From the NCBI GenBank assembly GCA_937974565.1, contig CALJWL010000012.1:1-64000 (forward strand): a stretch of DNA of 64,000 nt. The letters are read 5' to 3'. The translations under genes and the position numbers were made by a program. Numbering within the stretch: the first letter of the stretch is position 1; each line of letters starts with the position of its first letter. A model generated the notes under the pieces. That model worked only from the letters and a program-made list of their open reading frames with translations. It made no database searches and was not told where the DNA came from. Below are positions 16,774 to 25,708 of this stretch, one piece after another. The DNA comes from an uncultured Arenicella sp. Lineage in GTDB: Bacteria > Pseudomonadota > Gammaproteobacteria > Arenicellales > Arenicellaceae.

Positions 16774-19476
16774 ATGAAACTGTTTCAACCCAGAGTTACT
16801 GCAATAGCACTTGTAGTAGCATCAATGAGCGGTGTTTCGACACCAAGCTTCGCACAAAGTGAAGAGGCTATTGAAGAAATCGTCACCATTGGTACCCGTC
16901 GTGAGGCCCGTTCTTCGGCTGAATCGATTGCACCCGTTGACGTAATAAGCGCTAACGACATCAACGATCAAGCCGGCACGGACATATCAGATCTAATTAG
17001 GACTGTGGTTCCTTCATACCAGGTTAACACGCAGCCAATTTCTGATGCAGCGACTCTAGTGAGACCAGCTAACTTGCGTGGTTTATCACCGGATAATACA
17101 TTGGTGTTATTAAATGGCAAACGACGTCATCGTTCGTCAGTAATCACTTTCTTAGGCGGTGGTATTTCTGACGGTTCTCATGGCCCAGATATTGGCGCCT
17201 TTCCAGCCATTGGTCTAAAACAAGTGGAAGTACTTCGTGATGGCGCCTCGTCACAATACGGCGCGGATGCAATTGCTGGGGTTATGAACTTCACATTAAA
17301 GGACGCTCGTGAAGGCGGTTCCGTTGAAGTTAAATGGGGTTCAACCTATGAAGGTGATGGCGACAACATGCGCATTGGCGCCAATATGGGCTTTCCTCTT
17401 GGTGCCGAAGGTTTCTTAAATGTAACGGCTGAGTTCGCAGAGTCTGACGGCACGTTTCGTTCAGTACAACGTGACGATGCAGCGGCGTTGATTGCGGCGG
17501 GCAACACAGCCGTAGCGAGCCAAAATGTAAACACAGTCACCGATCGTTTTGTGCAGTACTGGGGCGCACCAGACGTTGAAGATGATATTAAATTATTCTT
17601 CAATTCAGCGTTCCAAATTACCGAAAACGTTGAAGGCTATGCCTTTGGTAACTACTCAGAGCGCACAGCCGAAGGTGGCTTTTTCTATCGCAACCCAACT
17701 AACCGTGGCGGCGTATTTGCTGGCCCATCGGTTGACCCAGTGACCGGTGCAGCATCAAGCGCTAGTAATGCCGTTTCTTCGGTGTCTGTTGGCGATCTAT
17801 CTGGTGACACCATTGGCGATTGCCCAGCGGGCATTCCACTCACCGCTGGCGGCGGCTTATTGCCAGACCCAACGGTATTAGCACAAGTAACAGCCGACGC
17901 TAACTGTTTTTCTTTCGTTGAGTTATTCCCAGGCGGTTTTACACCTCGTTTCGGTGGTGATTTGGAAGACAGCAGCTTAGTACTTGGTTTCCGTGGTGAA
18001 TTCGAGAATGGGTTGCGTTACGATGTTAGTTACACTTACGGCGAACACCAATCAAGTTTCTTTATCCGCAATACAGTAAATGCAAGCTTAGGCCCGAACA
18101 CGCCTACGTCATTTAACCCAGGCGCTTACACGCAAACGGATAACAACTTCAACATCGATTTAAGTTATGCCTTGCCAATGGAAGGGTTTGCGTCTGATCT
18201 GAACATCGCGGCAGGCTTTGAATATCGTGAAGAAGAGTTCGACATTCAAGCGGGAGACCCAGCGTCATTCGCGATTGGGCCACTGGCTGCGCCTTCAGCG
18301 GCGTTTCCAACCGGCCAAGGCTTCTCATCAAGTTCAAACGGCTTTGGTGGTTTCACGCAATCAACAACGGCAACACAAGACAACGTAGCGTTCTATGTTG
18401 ACTTAGAAGCTGACGTGACTGATCGTTTAACTCTACAAACCGCAATTCGATATGAGGATTTCAACACATTCGGTGACACCACTAACTACAAGTTGGGCGG
18501 CCTGTTCAGAGTGACAGACACAGTCTCATTACGTGCCACTTACTCCACAGGTTTCCACGCGCCAACCACGGGGCAAGCGAACGTGACTAACGTAACCACT
18601 CAAGCGGTTGGCGGCGTTCTGCAAGACCAAGGCACATTGCCACTCAGCTCCGCTGCGGGTCAATTTGTAAATGAGCAGCTAGGTGGCCGCTTTACCTTAG
18701 GCCCTGAAGACGCAACCAACATTTCATTGGGTGCTGGTTTTGAAATTGGTTCGGTCAGTTTCACCATTGACTATTTCAACATCGAAGTGGATGACCGCAT
18801 TGCCTTGACCGATCAACAAGATTTCTTAGGTCTACTAGGCACTGTTGCGGCCAACAATGGTGTGGCATTGCCAACCAATGCACAACCAAGTCAAATTTTA
18901 AACGCGCTTAACGGTGCTGGCGTATTGAACTCAGCCGACTTTGCGGGTTCTGAGGACCTTGTCTCATTTGGCTTTTTTGCCAATGACTTTGATACCGAAA
19001 CTGAAGGCGTTGATATCGTTGCCAGCACACCTTTGGACTTTGGCTCAGGTTTTACAACCCTATCTTTAGCGTTCAACTATACCGACACGGAAGTAACTCG
19101 TGGCGGCAACCTAAGTGCTACACGTACTCGTCAGCTTGAAGAAAACTTGCCTAATTTCAAAGGCAACGTAAGTCTTCGTCACAGCACTGACAAGTGGCGC
19201 GCACTTGGTCGTGTCAACTACCACAGCGATTACTTCGAAGCTCACCTAGACGACGGTACTTTACCTATCGAAGCAAGCAGCGAAGTGACTGTTGATGTTG
19301 AATTTGGCTATAACTTTACCGACAGCTTTGAAGTTGTTGGTGGTGTTTCTAACTTATTTGACGCGTTCCCAGATGAAAACGAATTTCAAGGCATTGTAGG
19401 GTCACTTTACCCAGCAACAGCGCCGTTCGGTTTCTCTGGTGGTCAATATTACTTGCGAGCTAAATACGACTTTTAA
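16774..19476 (+). CDS. TonB-dependent outer-membrane receptor
   Basis: A 900-residue outer-membrane transporter with an N-terminal signal peptide (about 1-27, ending SFAQS), a TonB-box-like EEIVTIGTRRE at about 34-44, and a plug domain with LRGLSPDNTLVLLNGKRRH and EVLRDGASSQYGADAIAGV. The beta-barrel ends in YYLRAKYDF with the terminal Phe needed for barrel insertion. The plug and the length are typical of receptors for organic substrates (oligosaccharide- or peptide-type TBDTs), but the ligand is unknown. The ribosome site GCAGGAGAG precedes the ATG. A strong terminator follows. Nearby genes (NhaC, AGCS) suggest a nutrient-uptake setting without naming the nutrient. Confidence 0.93.
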   Translation: MKLFQPRVTAIALVVASMSGVSTPSFAQSEEAIEEIVTIGTRREARSSAESIAPVDVISANDINDQAGTDISDLIRTVVPSYQVNTQPISDAATLVRPANLRGLSPDNTLVLLNGKRRHRSSVITFLGGGISDGSHGPDIGAFPAIGLKQVEVLRDGASSQYGADAIAGVMNFTLKDAREGGSVEVKWGSTYEGDGDNMRIGANMGFPLGAEGFLNVTAEFAESDGTFRSVQRDDAAALIAAGNTAVASQNVNTVTDRFVQYWGAPDVEDDIKLFFNSAFQITENVEGYAFGNYSERTAEGGFFYRNPTNRGGVFAGPSVDPVTGAASSASNAVSSVSVGDLSGDTIGDCPAGIPLTAGGGLLPDPTVLAQVTADANCFSFVELFPGGFTPRFGGDLEDSSLVLGFRGEFENGLRYDVSYTYGEHQSSFFIRNTVNASLGPNTPTSFNPGAYTQTDNNFNIDLSYALPMEGFASDLNIAAGFEYREEEFDIQAGDPASFAIGPLAAPSAAFPTGQGFSSSSNGFGGFTQSTTATQDNVAFYVDLEADVTDRLTLQTAIRYEDFNTFGDTTNYKLGGLFRVTDTVSLRATYSTGFHAPTTGQANVTNVTTQAVGGVLQDQGTLPLSSAAGQFVNEQLGGRFTLGPEDATNISLGAGFEIGSVSFTIDYFNIEVDDRIALTDQQDFLGLLGTVAANNGVALPTNAQPSQILNALNGAGVLNSADFAGSEDLVSFGFFANDFDTETEGVDIVASTPLDFGSGFTTLSLAFNYTDTEVTRGGNLSATRTRQLEENLPNFKGNVSLRHSTDKWRALGRVNYHSDYFEAHLDDGTLPIEASSEVTVDVEFGYNFTDSFEVVGGVSNLFDAFPDENEFQGIVGSLYPATAPFGFSGGQYYLRAKYDF

Positions 19477-19501
19477 GTCTTAATTCTCAATTAGAGAACC
19501 T

Positions 19502-19540
19502 AAAATAGCCGTGGTAATTTTTTGCCACGGCTATTTTTTT
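19502..19540 (+). terminator. Rho-independent terminator after the TonB receptor gene
   Basis: A perfect stem of AAAATAGCCGTGG and its complement CCACGGCTATTTT, with a 10-nt loop, followed by a T run (19534-19540). It starts 26 bp after the receptor stop codon. The A-rich 5' side could also let it act on the other strand. Confidence 0.9.
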
Positions 19541-19658
19541 ATCAACGCGTTGCTTACTCACATTTATATACCCGCGCCATTTCAAGTTTTATCATCGTCA
19601 AATAACCAACCTAGCTCATTTGTGTTAGAGTCGATAAATTATTAATGAAGAGGTAGAC

Positions 19659-20090
19659 ATGAACCGCTCAATAAAATTACCTATTTGGTTTTTTGCAGTT
19701 GGATTATTAGCTACCGCATGGAATGGTCTTGGTGTCGTGGCTTTTGTAGCCGAAACAATGCTGACCTCAGAACAACTTACCAAGCTGCCAGAAGCGCAGC
19801 AAGCGTTCTATGAATCTAGACCTATCTGGGCCTTGGTCGCATTCGGCATTGCTGTTTTTGCAGGTTTACTTGGCAGTCTGTCTTTACTGACTAAAAAGAG
19901 TTTCTCAGTGACGTTATTCGCCGCCTCTCTACTCGGCTTGATTGGGCAAAACACGTATCACTTCTTTATAGCGAAAGTTCAAAATACGATGCCATCCAAT
20001 ACTTTTATCATGCCCGCGGTGGTCTTTACTGTTGCCGTCGCCCTGCTTTTCTTTTCACACTCTTGCTCGCAAAAAGGTTGGCTTAACTAA
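19659..20090 (+). CDS. Small four-helix membrane protein of unknown function
   Basis: A 143-residue hydrophobic protein with four predicted helices (about 8-30, 55-76, 82-100 and 116-134). A loop between helices 1 and 2 reads TSEQLTKLPEAQQAFYESRP. Similar short proteins are common in marine bacteria and sometimes carry uninformative names; I do not recognise a characterised family. The start ATG follows GAAGAGGTAGAC, a plausible ribosome site. It lies 49 bp upstream of the AGCS symporter gene in the same direction. Confidence 0.7.
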   Translation: MNRSIKLPIWFFAVGLLATAWNGLGVVAFVAETMLTSEQLTKLPEAQQAFYESRPIWALVAFGIAVFAGLLGSLSLLTKKSFSVTLFAASLLGLIGQNTYHFFIAKVQNTMPSNTFIMPAVVFTVAVALLFFSHSCSQKGWLN

Positions 20091-20139
20091 AATACCTTTA
20101 GATTTTCAACCATCACAACAACTCTAATAAACGTCAATT

Positions 20140-21639
20140 ATGGAATCATTTGTTAACGCAGTTAATAACGTAATCTGGGGCACTTGGGGCCTATCAGTTT
20201 TGCCCGTACTGGCCATTTTATGCTTATTGGCTGGCCTGTTTTATACGATCGTCACTCGTGGTGTGCAGATTCGATTAGTCAGAGAAATGGTGCATTTACT
20301 CAAGTCAAACAAAAGCTCCGCACAAGGGATCTCTTCTTTCCAAGCATTAACCGTGTCATTATCAGGGCGTGTTGGTACAGGTAATATTGCTGGCGTTGCT
20401 ACGGCCATTGGTATTGGTGGCCCTGGCGCGGTGCTTTGGATGTGGGTTATTGCCATCCTAGGCTCGGCCACCGCTTATATAGAAGCCGCACTCGGACAGA
20501 TATACAAAGAAACCGACCCAGATACCGGCGAATATCGCGGTGGGCCCGCGTTCTACCTTGAAAAATGCATGGGACAAAAGTGGTATGCATGGCTGTTTGC
20601 AATCGCCACGATCATCGCTTGTGGCATTCTACTACCAACCGTTCAATCAAACGCTATTGGTGAAGCCGTAGCTCAAACGTTCGGCACGGGGTCGGAAATC
20701 CAAACCGGCATGGGGTTATTCAGCTCAACAAAAATCATCGTGGGTGTGGTGGTGATCACCTTACTTGGTTTCATTATTTTTGGCGGTGTAAAACGAATTG
20801 CGAATTTTGCTCAAATAGTAGTTCCATTTATGGCTTTGGCGTACATCATTACCGCCCTGAGCATCATCGCGCTGAATATCAGCGAGCTACCTGCGATATT
20901 CATGATGATTGTTAAAGATGCATTTAACCCCATGGCCGGGTTTGGTGCCGCTTTTGGTCTGGGCGTGAAACGTGGTGTTTATTCAAATGAGGCTGGGCAA
21001 GGTACCGCGCCACATGCCGCCGCTGCCGCTGAAGTTCAACACCCTGCACAACAAGGTTTGGTACAGTCATTTTCGATCTACATCGACACCTTGTTTATCT
21101 GCACCGCTACCGCTTTTATGATTTTGATCACGGGCATGTACAACGTTGGCACCGCCGAGACTGGCTTTTTCATTCAAAATTTAGCCGCAAACGTGTCACC
21201 TGAAGGCCCAGCCTTTACGCAAATGGCGATCGAAAGCGTGATGCCTGGCATTGGTAACCCGTTTGTCGCCATCGCCTTATTTTTCTTCTCATTCACCACT
21301 TTATTGGCGTATTACTACATTGCAGAGAGCAACGTTGCGTACATTAAGCGGTCTTTCAACATGCCAGGCGCCATGATGGCTTTGAAATTTATTCTGATAG
21401 CCGCTGTATTCTATGGCGCCGTTATCCAGAGCAAAATCGTGTGGGCCATGGGCGATATTGGCTTAGGTATTATGGCGTGGGTTAACATCATCGGCATACT
21501 GCTGATTTTCTTCCTTGGTCGACCTGCGGTAAAAGCTTTGCAAGATTACGAAGCGCAGCGCAGACAAGGAGTCGTTAATTATTCTTTCAACCCCAAAGCC
21601 TTGGGCATTAAAAACGCGGACTTTTGGGAAAACCGTTAA
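20140..21639 (+). CDS. Alanine/glycine:cation symporter (AGCS family)
   Basis: A 499-residue inner-membrane Na+-coupled amino-acid transporter. AGCS hallmarks are FQALTVSLSGRVGTGNIAGV, GGPGAVLWMWVIAILGSATA, ALGQIYKETD, GGPAFYLEK, GVKRIANFAQIVVPFMA and GVKRGVYSNEAGQGTAPHAA. About eleven helices are visible. Likely substrates are alanine or glycine. The gene ends inside a 20-bp tandem duplication that includes the stop codon, and a strong hairpin follows. Confidence 0.93.
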   Translation: MESFVNAVNNVIWGTWGLSVLPVLAILCLLAGLFYTIVTRGVQIRLVREMVHLLKSNKSSAQGISSFQALTVSLSGRVGTGNIAGVATAIGIGGPGAVLWMWVIAILGSATAYIEAALGQIYKETDPDTGEYRGGPAFYLEKCMGQKWYAWLFAIATIIACGILLPTVQSNAIGEAVAQTFGTGSEIQTGMGLFSSTKIIVGVVVITLLGFIIFGGVKRIANFAQIVVPFMALAYIITALSIIALNISELPAIFMMIVKDAFNPMAGFGAAFGLGVKRGVYSNEAGQGTAPHAAAAAEVQHPAQQGLVQSFSIYIDTLFICTATAFMILITGMYNVGTAETGFFIQNLAANVSPEGPAFTQMAIESVMPGIGNPFVAIALFFFSFTTLLAYYYIAESNVAYIKRSFNMPGAMMALKFILIAAVFYGAVIQSKIVWAMGDIGLGIMAWVNIIGILLIFFLGRPAVKALQDYEAQRRQGVVNYSFNPKALGIKNADFWENR

Positions 21640-21674
21640 TGACTTAATAGTGTGGTTAATGACTTAATAGTGTG
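21635..21674 (+). repeat. Perfect 20-bp tandem duplication over a stop codon
   Basis: GTTAATGACTTAATAGTGTG occurs twice head to tail (21635-21654 and 21655-21674). The first copy holds the stop codon of the AGCS gene, so the duplication lies at and after the gene's end and does not change the protein. It looks like a recent replication-slippage duplication. Confidence 0.95.
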
Positions 21675-21688
21675 TAAGGTCAGGTTTA

Positions 21689-21716
21689 CTAAAGTGCCCG
21701 TCTACGGGCACTTTAG
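21689..21716. terminator. Bidirectional hairpin between convergent genes
   Basis: CTAAAGTGCCCG and its exact complement form a 12-bp stem with a TCTA loop, between the AGCS gene (plus) and the TetR gene (minus). It lacks a long T run on either side, so it may be a weak or bidirectional terminator. Confidence 0.6.
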
Positions 21717-21827
21717 CACGTGCCATGCATTCCATTTTAAGCCTGTTCAGGCCGCGATGAAAATGTCCTTTATCTAACTCAGTGTGAGTTCGTTAACTTT
21801 CTATCACCGTTTCGTAAAACGCTGGCT

Positions 21828-22439
21828 TTATTCCCAAGAGCGGATTTGTTTTTCTACGGCGGCTAAGGACATCCCCAACCAATCCAAATTTTCATTAGCC
21901 ATCGCGTGATGACTAATGCTCACATAGCCATGCATCACGGCCCAGATATCTAGGGCGCCCGTCAGTCTTTCAATGTCTAATCCCTTCGATTGTATATAAT
22001 CACCGGTGTTTGAGACTAACTTTTTAAAGGCGCGAGTGGCCGCTTTACGAGCCTCGTCTGATGGTTGGTACCCCATATCAGCTTCGCCAAATATAAGTCT
22101 ATAATGGGCTTCGTTTTCGAATGCGACCCTTAAATAACTGGCGCAACTTTTAAGCATGTGGTTGATATCAACTTCTTCATTAACACCCAACTCCATTGCT
22201 TTGTAGACCTTGCTAAATCCTTCAATGTATAACGCGTCTAGCACGCCCTGTTTACCATTAAAATGGCTGTAAATTCCGATGGTCGACAAGCCTGCTCGCT
22301 TTGAAATTGCACGCACGCTCAATGCTGACACACCACCTTCAAGAAACAACTGTGATGCGGCTTCCAATATTTTAGCGCGGGTATTAGCACTGGGCTTACT
22401 TTGAACACCCGAACCTATAGGCTTTTCATTTGTCTGCAT
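21828..22439 (-). CDS. TetR-family transcriptional repressor
   Basis: A regulator of about 203 residues from the chosen ATG. The N-terminal HTH is typical: ANTRAKILEAASQLFLEGG then LSVRAISKRAGLSTIGIYSHF, where the last segment is the recognition helix. The C-terminal domain (about 75-203) is a helical ligand-binding domain of unknown ligand. In-frame codons upstream (to 22457) could extend the protein by six residues, but the ATG at 22439 gives the usual N-terminus. It is divergent from the FAD oxidoreductase gene, whose promoter carries two tandem near-palindromes, and is expected to repress that operon. Confidence 0.9.
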   Translation of the reverse strand: MQTNEKPIGSGVQSKPSANTRAKILEAASQLFLEGGVSALSVRAISKRAGLSTIGIYSHFNGKQGVLDALYIEGFSKVYKAMELGVNEEVDINHMLKSCASYLRVAFENEAHYRLIFGEADMGYQPSDEARKAATRAFKKLVSNTGDYIQSKGLDIERLTGALDIWAVMHGYVSISHHAMANENLDWLGMSLAAVEKQIRSWE

Positions 22440-22552
22440 TACTGTGACACCGACCACGTAAATTCAATACAAGGGCACTCACTTCCCACAGAATGCGGTG
22501 CCCTAATAAGTTTTCGTATTGTTATAGATTTCAATTCGCCAAGAGAGCCTCA

Positions 22553-22595
22553 TTGACTTGCATAACACTGTTATTTTATCATATAACACCGTTAT
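22553..22595 (+). promoter_or_regulatory. Promoter with two tandem TetR-type operators
   Basis: A -35 TTGACT (22553-22558) and -10 TATCAT (22577-22582) are spaced 18 bp. ATAACACTGTTAT (22562-22574, fully symmetric around one base) fills the spacer. A second copy, ATAACACCGTTAT (22583-22595), starts directly after the -10. The copies are 21 bp apart, two helical turns, so two repressor dimers could bind on the same face and block RNA polymerase. This fits control of the downstream two-gene operon by the divergent TetR protein. Confidence 0.75.
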
Positions 22596-22636
22596 ATTTA
22601 ATCATTAGCAATTGATTAAACGAAGGCTCAGGAATT

Positions 22637-24088
22637 ATGTCAATACAACACCATCAAACAACTCATCTCGAAACTGACTACCTGATCATTGGCGCCGGTG
22701 CCGTTGGCATGGCATTTGCAGATGTCCTACTGGCTGAAACCGATGCCAACATCCTTATTATCGATAAGCATCATAAGCCCGGCGGACATTGGAATGACGC
22801 TTACCCATTCGTTACTTTGCATCAACCGTCTAAATTTTACGGTGTCAGCTCTAAAGAACTTAGCTCTGATAATAAGGATGAGGTTGGACTTAATGAAGGG
22901 ATGCACGAACTGGCCTCTGGCAATGAAGTATTGGCCTACTATGACCAAGTCATGAAACATGTGTTTTTGCCTTCGGGCAGAGTTCAATACTTTCCTATGT
23001 GTGAATATCTCGGTGATGGCAAGTTCGAGTCCATTGTGACGAGGCAACCTTTTGAGGTGATGGTCAATAGAAAAGTGGTGGATGGCACTTATTTCAAAAC
23101 CTCTGTACCGTCCACACACACACCTAACTATGAGGTCGCCAGCCACGTTGAACTTATGCCTTTAAATGATCTGCCCTCTCTCGATAACCCCAGAGATGCC
23201 TACGTGGTCGTTGGTGGTGGCAAAACCGGCATCGACGCCTGTCTGTGGTTACTTAACAACCAAATCAACCCAGATAAAATCACTTGGATCATGCCCAGAG
23301 ATGCGTGGTGGATTGATCGTAAAAACACCCAGCCTAGCCGTGAGTTTTTCTTTGATTCAATTGGCGGGCAACTGCGACAGTTAGAAGCGCTTAGCACTGC
23401 AACGTCGGTCACGGATTTGTTTGACCGTTTAGAAGCTGCAGGCGTTCTTATGCGCTTAGATAAATCAGTGCGTCCAAGCATGTTTCATGGCGCTACGGTA
23501 AGCCAAGGCGAAGCTCGTGAACTGCGTAGAATAAATAACGTATTGCGGCACGGCAGAGTAAAAAAATTAATGCATGGGAAAATCATCTTTTCAGACACTG
23601 AAGTCGAAACTCCCGAGAACACGGTGTTCATTGACTGTTCAGCACGCGCCGTGCCCGTCAACGAAACCTACCCTGTATTTGATGATAAAAGGGTTTGTGT
23701 ACAAACGGTGCGCTCCTATCAACCGGTGTTCAGCGCGGCGTTTATCGCGCATATCGAGGTTTCCTACGATAATAACGAAATAAAAAATGACATTTGCGGA
23801 TTGGTTCCATTGCCTAATCACGATACCGACTGGCTGACTGGCATGGCCGCGCAAATGAGAAACCAACATCGTTGGTCACAAGAACCAGGTTTGCGCGATT
23901 GGCTCATAAAAAACCGTTTAGACGGATTCACAGCATTGGTTACTCCGTCAGATGACACCACGCCTGAAGAGTACGCTGTGTTAGGGAGAATAAAAGAAAT
24001 CGTGCCCGCCGCTATTGACGGCGTGAAACGATTAATGCCTGAAGTTATGGCAATTAGAGCCAAGTCCATTAGCAAAACACCAACGTAA
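22637..24088 (+). CDS. FAD/NAD(P)-dependent oxidoreductase (FMO-like)
   Basis: A 483-residue flavoprotein. The FAD-binding dinucleotide motif is LIIGAGAVGMAFADVLL at about 16-32 with IIDKHHKPGGHWNDAYP; a second glycine motif for NAD(P)H is VVVGGGKTGIDACLWLL at about 191-207. The segment TLHQPSKFYGVSSKEL is typical of flavin monooxygenase-like proteins in this subgroup. I do not see the Baeyer-Villiger fingerprint. It probably oxidises a small organic compound; the substrate is unknown. The DUF2855 gene follows after 14 bp, and both sit under a TetR-controlled promoter, so the two enzymes likely act in one pathway. Confidence 0.78.
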   Translation: MSIQHHQTTHLETDYLIIGAGAVGMAFADVLLAETDANILIIDKHHKPGGHWNDAYPFVTLHQPSKFYGVSSKELSSDNKDEVGLNEGMHELASGNEVLAYYDQVMKHVFLPSGRVQYFPMCEYLGDGKFESIVTRQPFEVMVNRKVVDGTYFKTSVPSTHTPNYEVASHVELMPLNDLPSLDNPRDAYVVVGGGKTGIDACLWLLNNQINPDKITWIMPRDAWWIDRKNTQPSREFFFDSIGGQLRQLEALSTATSVTDLFDRLEAAGVLMRLDKSVRPSMFHGATVSQGEARELRRINNVLRHGRVKKLMHGKIIFSDTEVETPENTVFIDCSARAVPVNETYPVFDDKRVCVQTVRSYQPVFSAAFIAHIEVSYDNNEIKNDICGLVPLPNHDTDWLTGMAAQMRNQHRWSQEPGLRDWLIKNRLDGFTALVTPSDDTTPEEYAVLGRIKEIVPAAIDGVKRLMPEVMAIRAKSISKTPT

Positions 24089-24102
24089 TCACAGCACCTA
24101 TT

Positions 24103-25191
24103 ATGCAATCCTATCAATGCCATCGAATTAATTTCAATGAAACGCGTTTAGTCAACACACCTAAGCAATCATTAAAAAATAGCGAAATACGCTTACAAAT
24201 TGAGCGATTTTCTTTCACGGCCAATAACATTACCTACGCGGTATTGGGTGATTTTTTAAAGTACTGGTCGTTTTTCCCGGCCATGAATGAAAACGGTGAA
24301 GACGTGTCCGATGAATGGGGACAAATACCTGTATGGGGGTTTGCGACAGTAACCGAATCTAATAATAATGAGGTCGCTATTGGAGAACGCTTTTTTGGCT
24401 ACTTTCCGCCCGCTGAAGAGTGCGTAATGCAACCAACAAACCGAACCAACAACGGCTTTATCGACGGCAGCGAACATCGTGTCAACTTACCTCAAAGCTA
24501 CAATGTGTATCGCGTTGCCCCTAAAGCCGACGAACAGTCTGATAATGAGCGAAGCATGCTATACCCGCTATTTGTGACGGCGTATTGCATCCATGACATG
24601 CTCACTGAACGCGATTGGGTTAACGCGGAACAAGTCTTAATAGTCAGTGCATCAAGTAAAACCAGCATTGGTGTCGCCTACGCCATACAAAACGACGCGA
24701 CCTCACCCAAAAGCATTGGTTTAACGTCGGCTCGTAATGTGGGCACTGTCGAAAAGTTGGCGCTTTACGATGCCGTAAACAGCTACGATCACATTAAGAG
24801 TATCGACCCCCGGCTCGCTACCGTTATTATTGATATGTCTGGAAACAAATCGTTGTTAAGTGAGCTACATCAACACTTGGGTGACGCCATGAAACTCACG
24901 TTAAATGTGGGAATCACTCACTGGGGGGATCTGGAAAACACAATGGCCATCAATACGGATCGCAGCGAACAATTTTTTGCCCCCGACCACATTCAATCAA
25001 TGATGAAACGCTTAGGGCCTCAAGCATTCCAAGCTCAATCAGGTGCATTTATCACCGAGTCAGCAATTAAAACTCGGCGCTGGCTCAACCACAAAGATCT
25101 GAATGGGCTAGAAGCGTTAGCCGTCAGTTACAACGACGTCTGTTCAGGTTTGGTAGATACCGCAACCGGCCTAATCGTGAAAATGACATAA
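24103..25191 (+). CDS. DUF2855 protein, MDR-like oxidoreductase fold
   Basis: A 362-residue protein of the DUF2855 family. Its layout resembles medium-chain dehydrogenases/reductases: an N-terminal half with NNITYAVLGDFLKYWSFFPA and WGQIPVWGFATVTES (a catalytic-domain-like pattern), then a Rossmann-like half with VLIVSASSKTSIGVAYAI and VVIDMSGN-type segments (VIIDMSGNKSLLSEL) near residue 245. No catalytic zinc ligands are evident. No reaction is established for the family. It is the second gene of the TetR-regulated pair and probably acts on the product or substrate of the FAD enzyme. Confidence 0.75.
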   Translation: MQSYQCHRINFNETRLVNTPKQSLKNSEIRLQIERFSFTANNITYAVLGDFLKYWSFFPAMNENGEDVSDEWGQIPVWGFATVTESNNNEVAIGERFFGYFPPAEECVMQPTNRTNNGFIDGSEHRVNLPQSYNVYRVAPKADEQSDNERSMLYPLFVTAYCIHDMLTERDWVNAEQVLIVSASSKTSIGVAYAIQNDATSPKSIGLTSARNVGTVEKLALYDAVNSYDHIKSIDPRLATVIIDMSGNKSLLSELHQHLGDAMKLTLNVGITHWGDLENTMAINTDRSEQFFAPDHIQSMMKRLGPQAFQAQSGAFITESAIKTRRWLNHKDLNGLEALAVSYNDVCSGLVDTATGLIVKMT

Positions 25192-25708
25192 GCTTCCAAC
25201 CCAAGTCTCAGTTCGAATACAAAATCGAAGGCCATCAAAAAATGGGAAGGGTTAACTGATCGACCTTTTCCATTCTTGAGTAATTTAGGAAGGGGGTTAG
25301 AATGATTAATTATCGTCATTTTAAACCCACACATCGCACCTATCGGTTCACAATTTCTGCAAGAAGCGTTAAGTTTAAACTGAACTAGCATCACTTTTTT
25401 CACACACATAGGCTTCTTACATCGCATCTTGATATCTCAGCAATACAAAGGCAAGGCTGACTCACAGTTCATCCAGCATCATTGAAACCATGAATTATTC
25501 TTACCTGAGATACACCAGCCAGTGGTTTTTTTTGTACTTGATAAATAGCTCAAACAAAGCTGCTGAAAAATTCGTTATTTTTGAGACATTCTCTGCGTCA
25601 AACTCATTTATTATCGTTAACCATCGGTTATCTTGCTACTTTTTGTCTGCTAGCCTACCCATACAACACGATATTCCTTGAAAAGAAATCACTCGAACGG
25701 AGCAAAAT
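25192..25708. other. 517-bp gap between DUF2855 and DUF885 genes
   Basis: Largely AT-rich. A hairpin near its start is annotated separately. Short open frames exist on both strands but none has recognisable protein features or a good ribosome site. I see no RNA gene or clear promoter elements. Confidence 0.5.
25241..25274 (+). terminator. Possible terminator after DUF2855
   Basis: AATGGGAAGGG can pair with CCTTTTCCATT (11 bp with two G-U pairs) around a 12-nt loop, about 50 bp after the DUF2855 stop. Only CTTGAGTAATTT follows, so the T run is poor; a hairpin is certain, terminator activity is not. Confidence 0.4.

Noticed and set aside
22727-23146. A 139-codon minus-strand frame inside the FAD oxidoreductase gene
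   Set aside because: It is a shadow of a gene with clear FAD and NAD(P) motifs; the peptide has no family features.
25490-25681. A 63-codon plus-strand frame in the long gap before DUF885
   Set aside because: Low-complexity aromatic/serine-rich peptide, no ribosome site, no family features.
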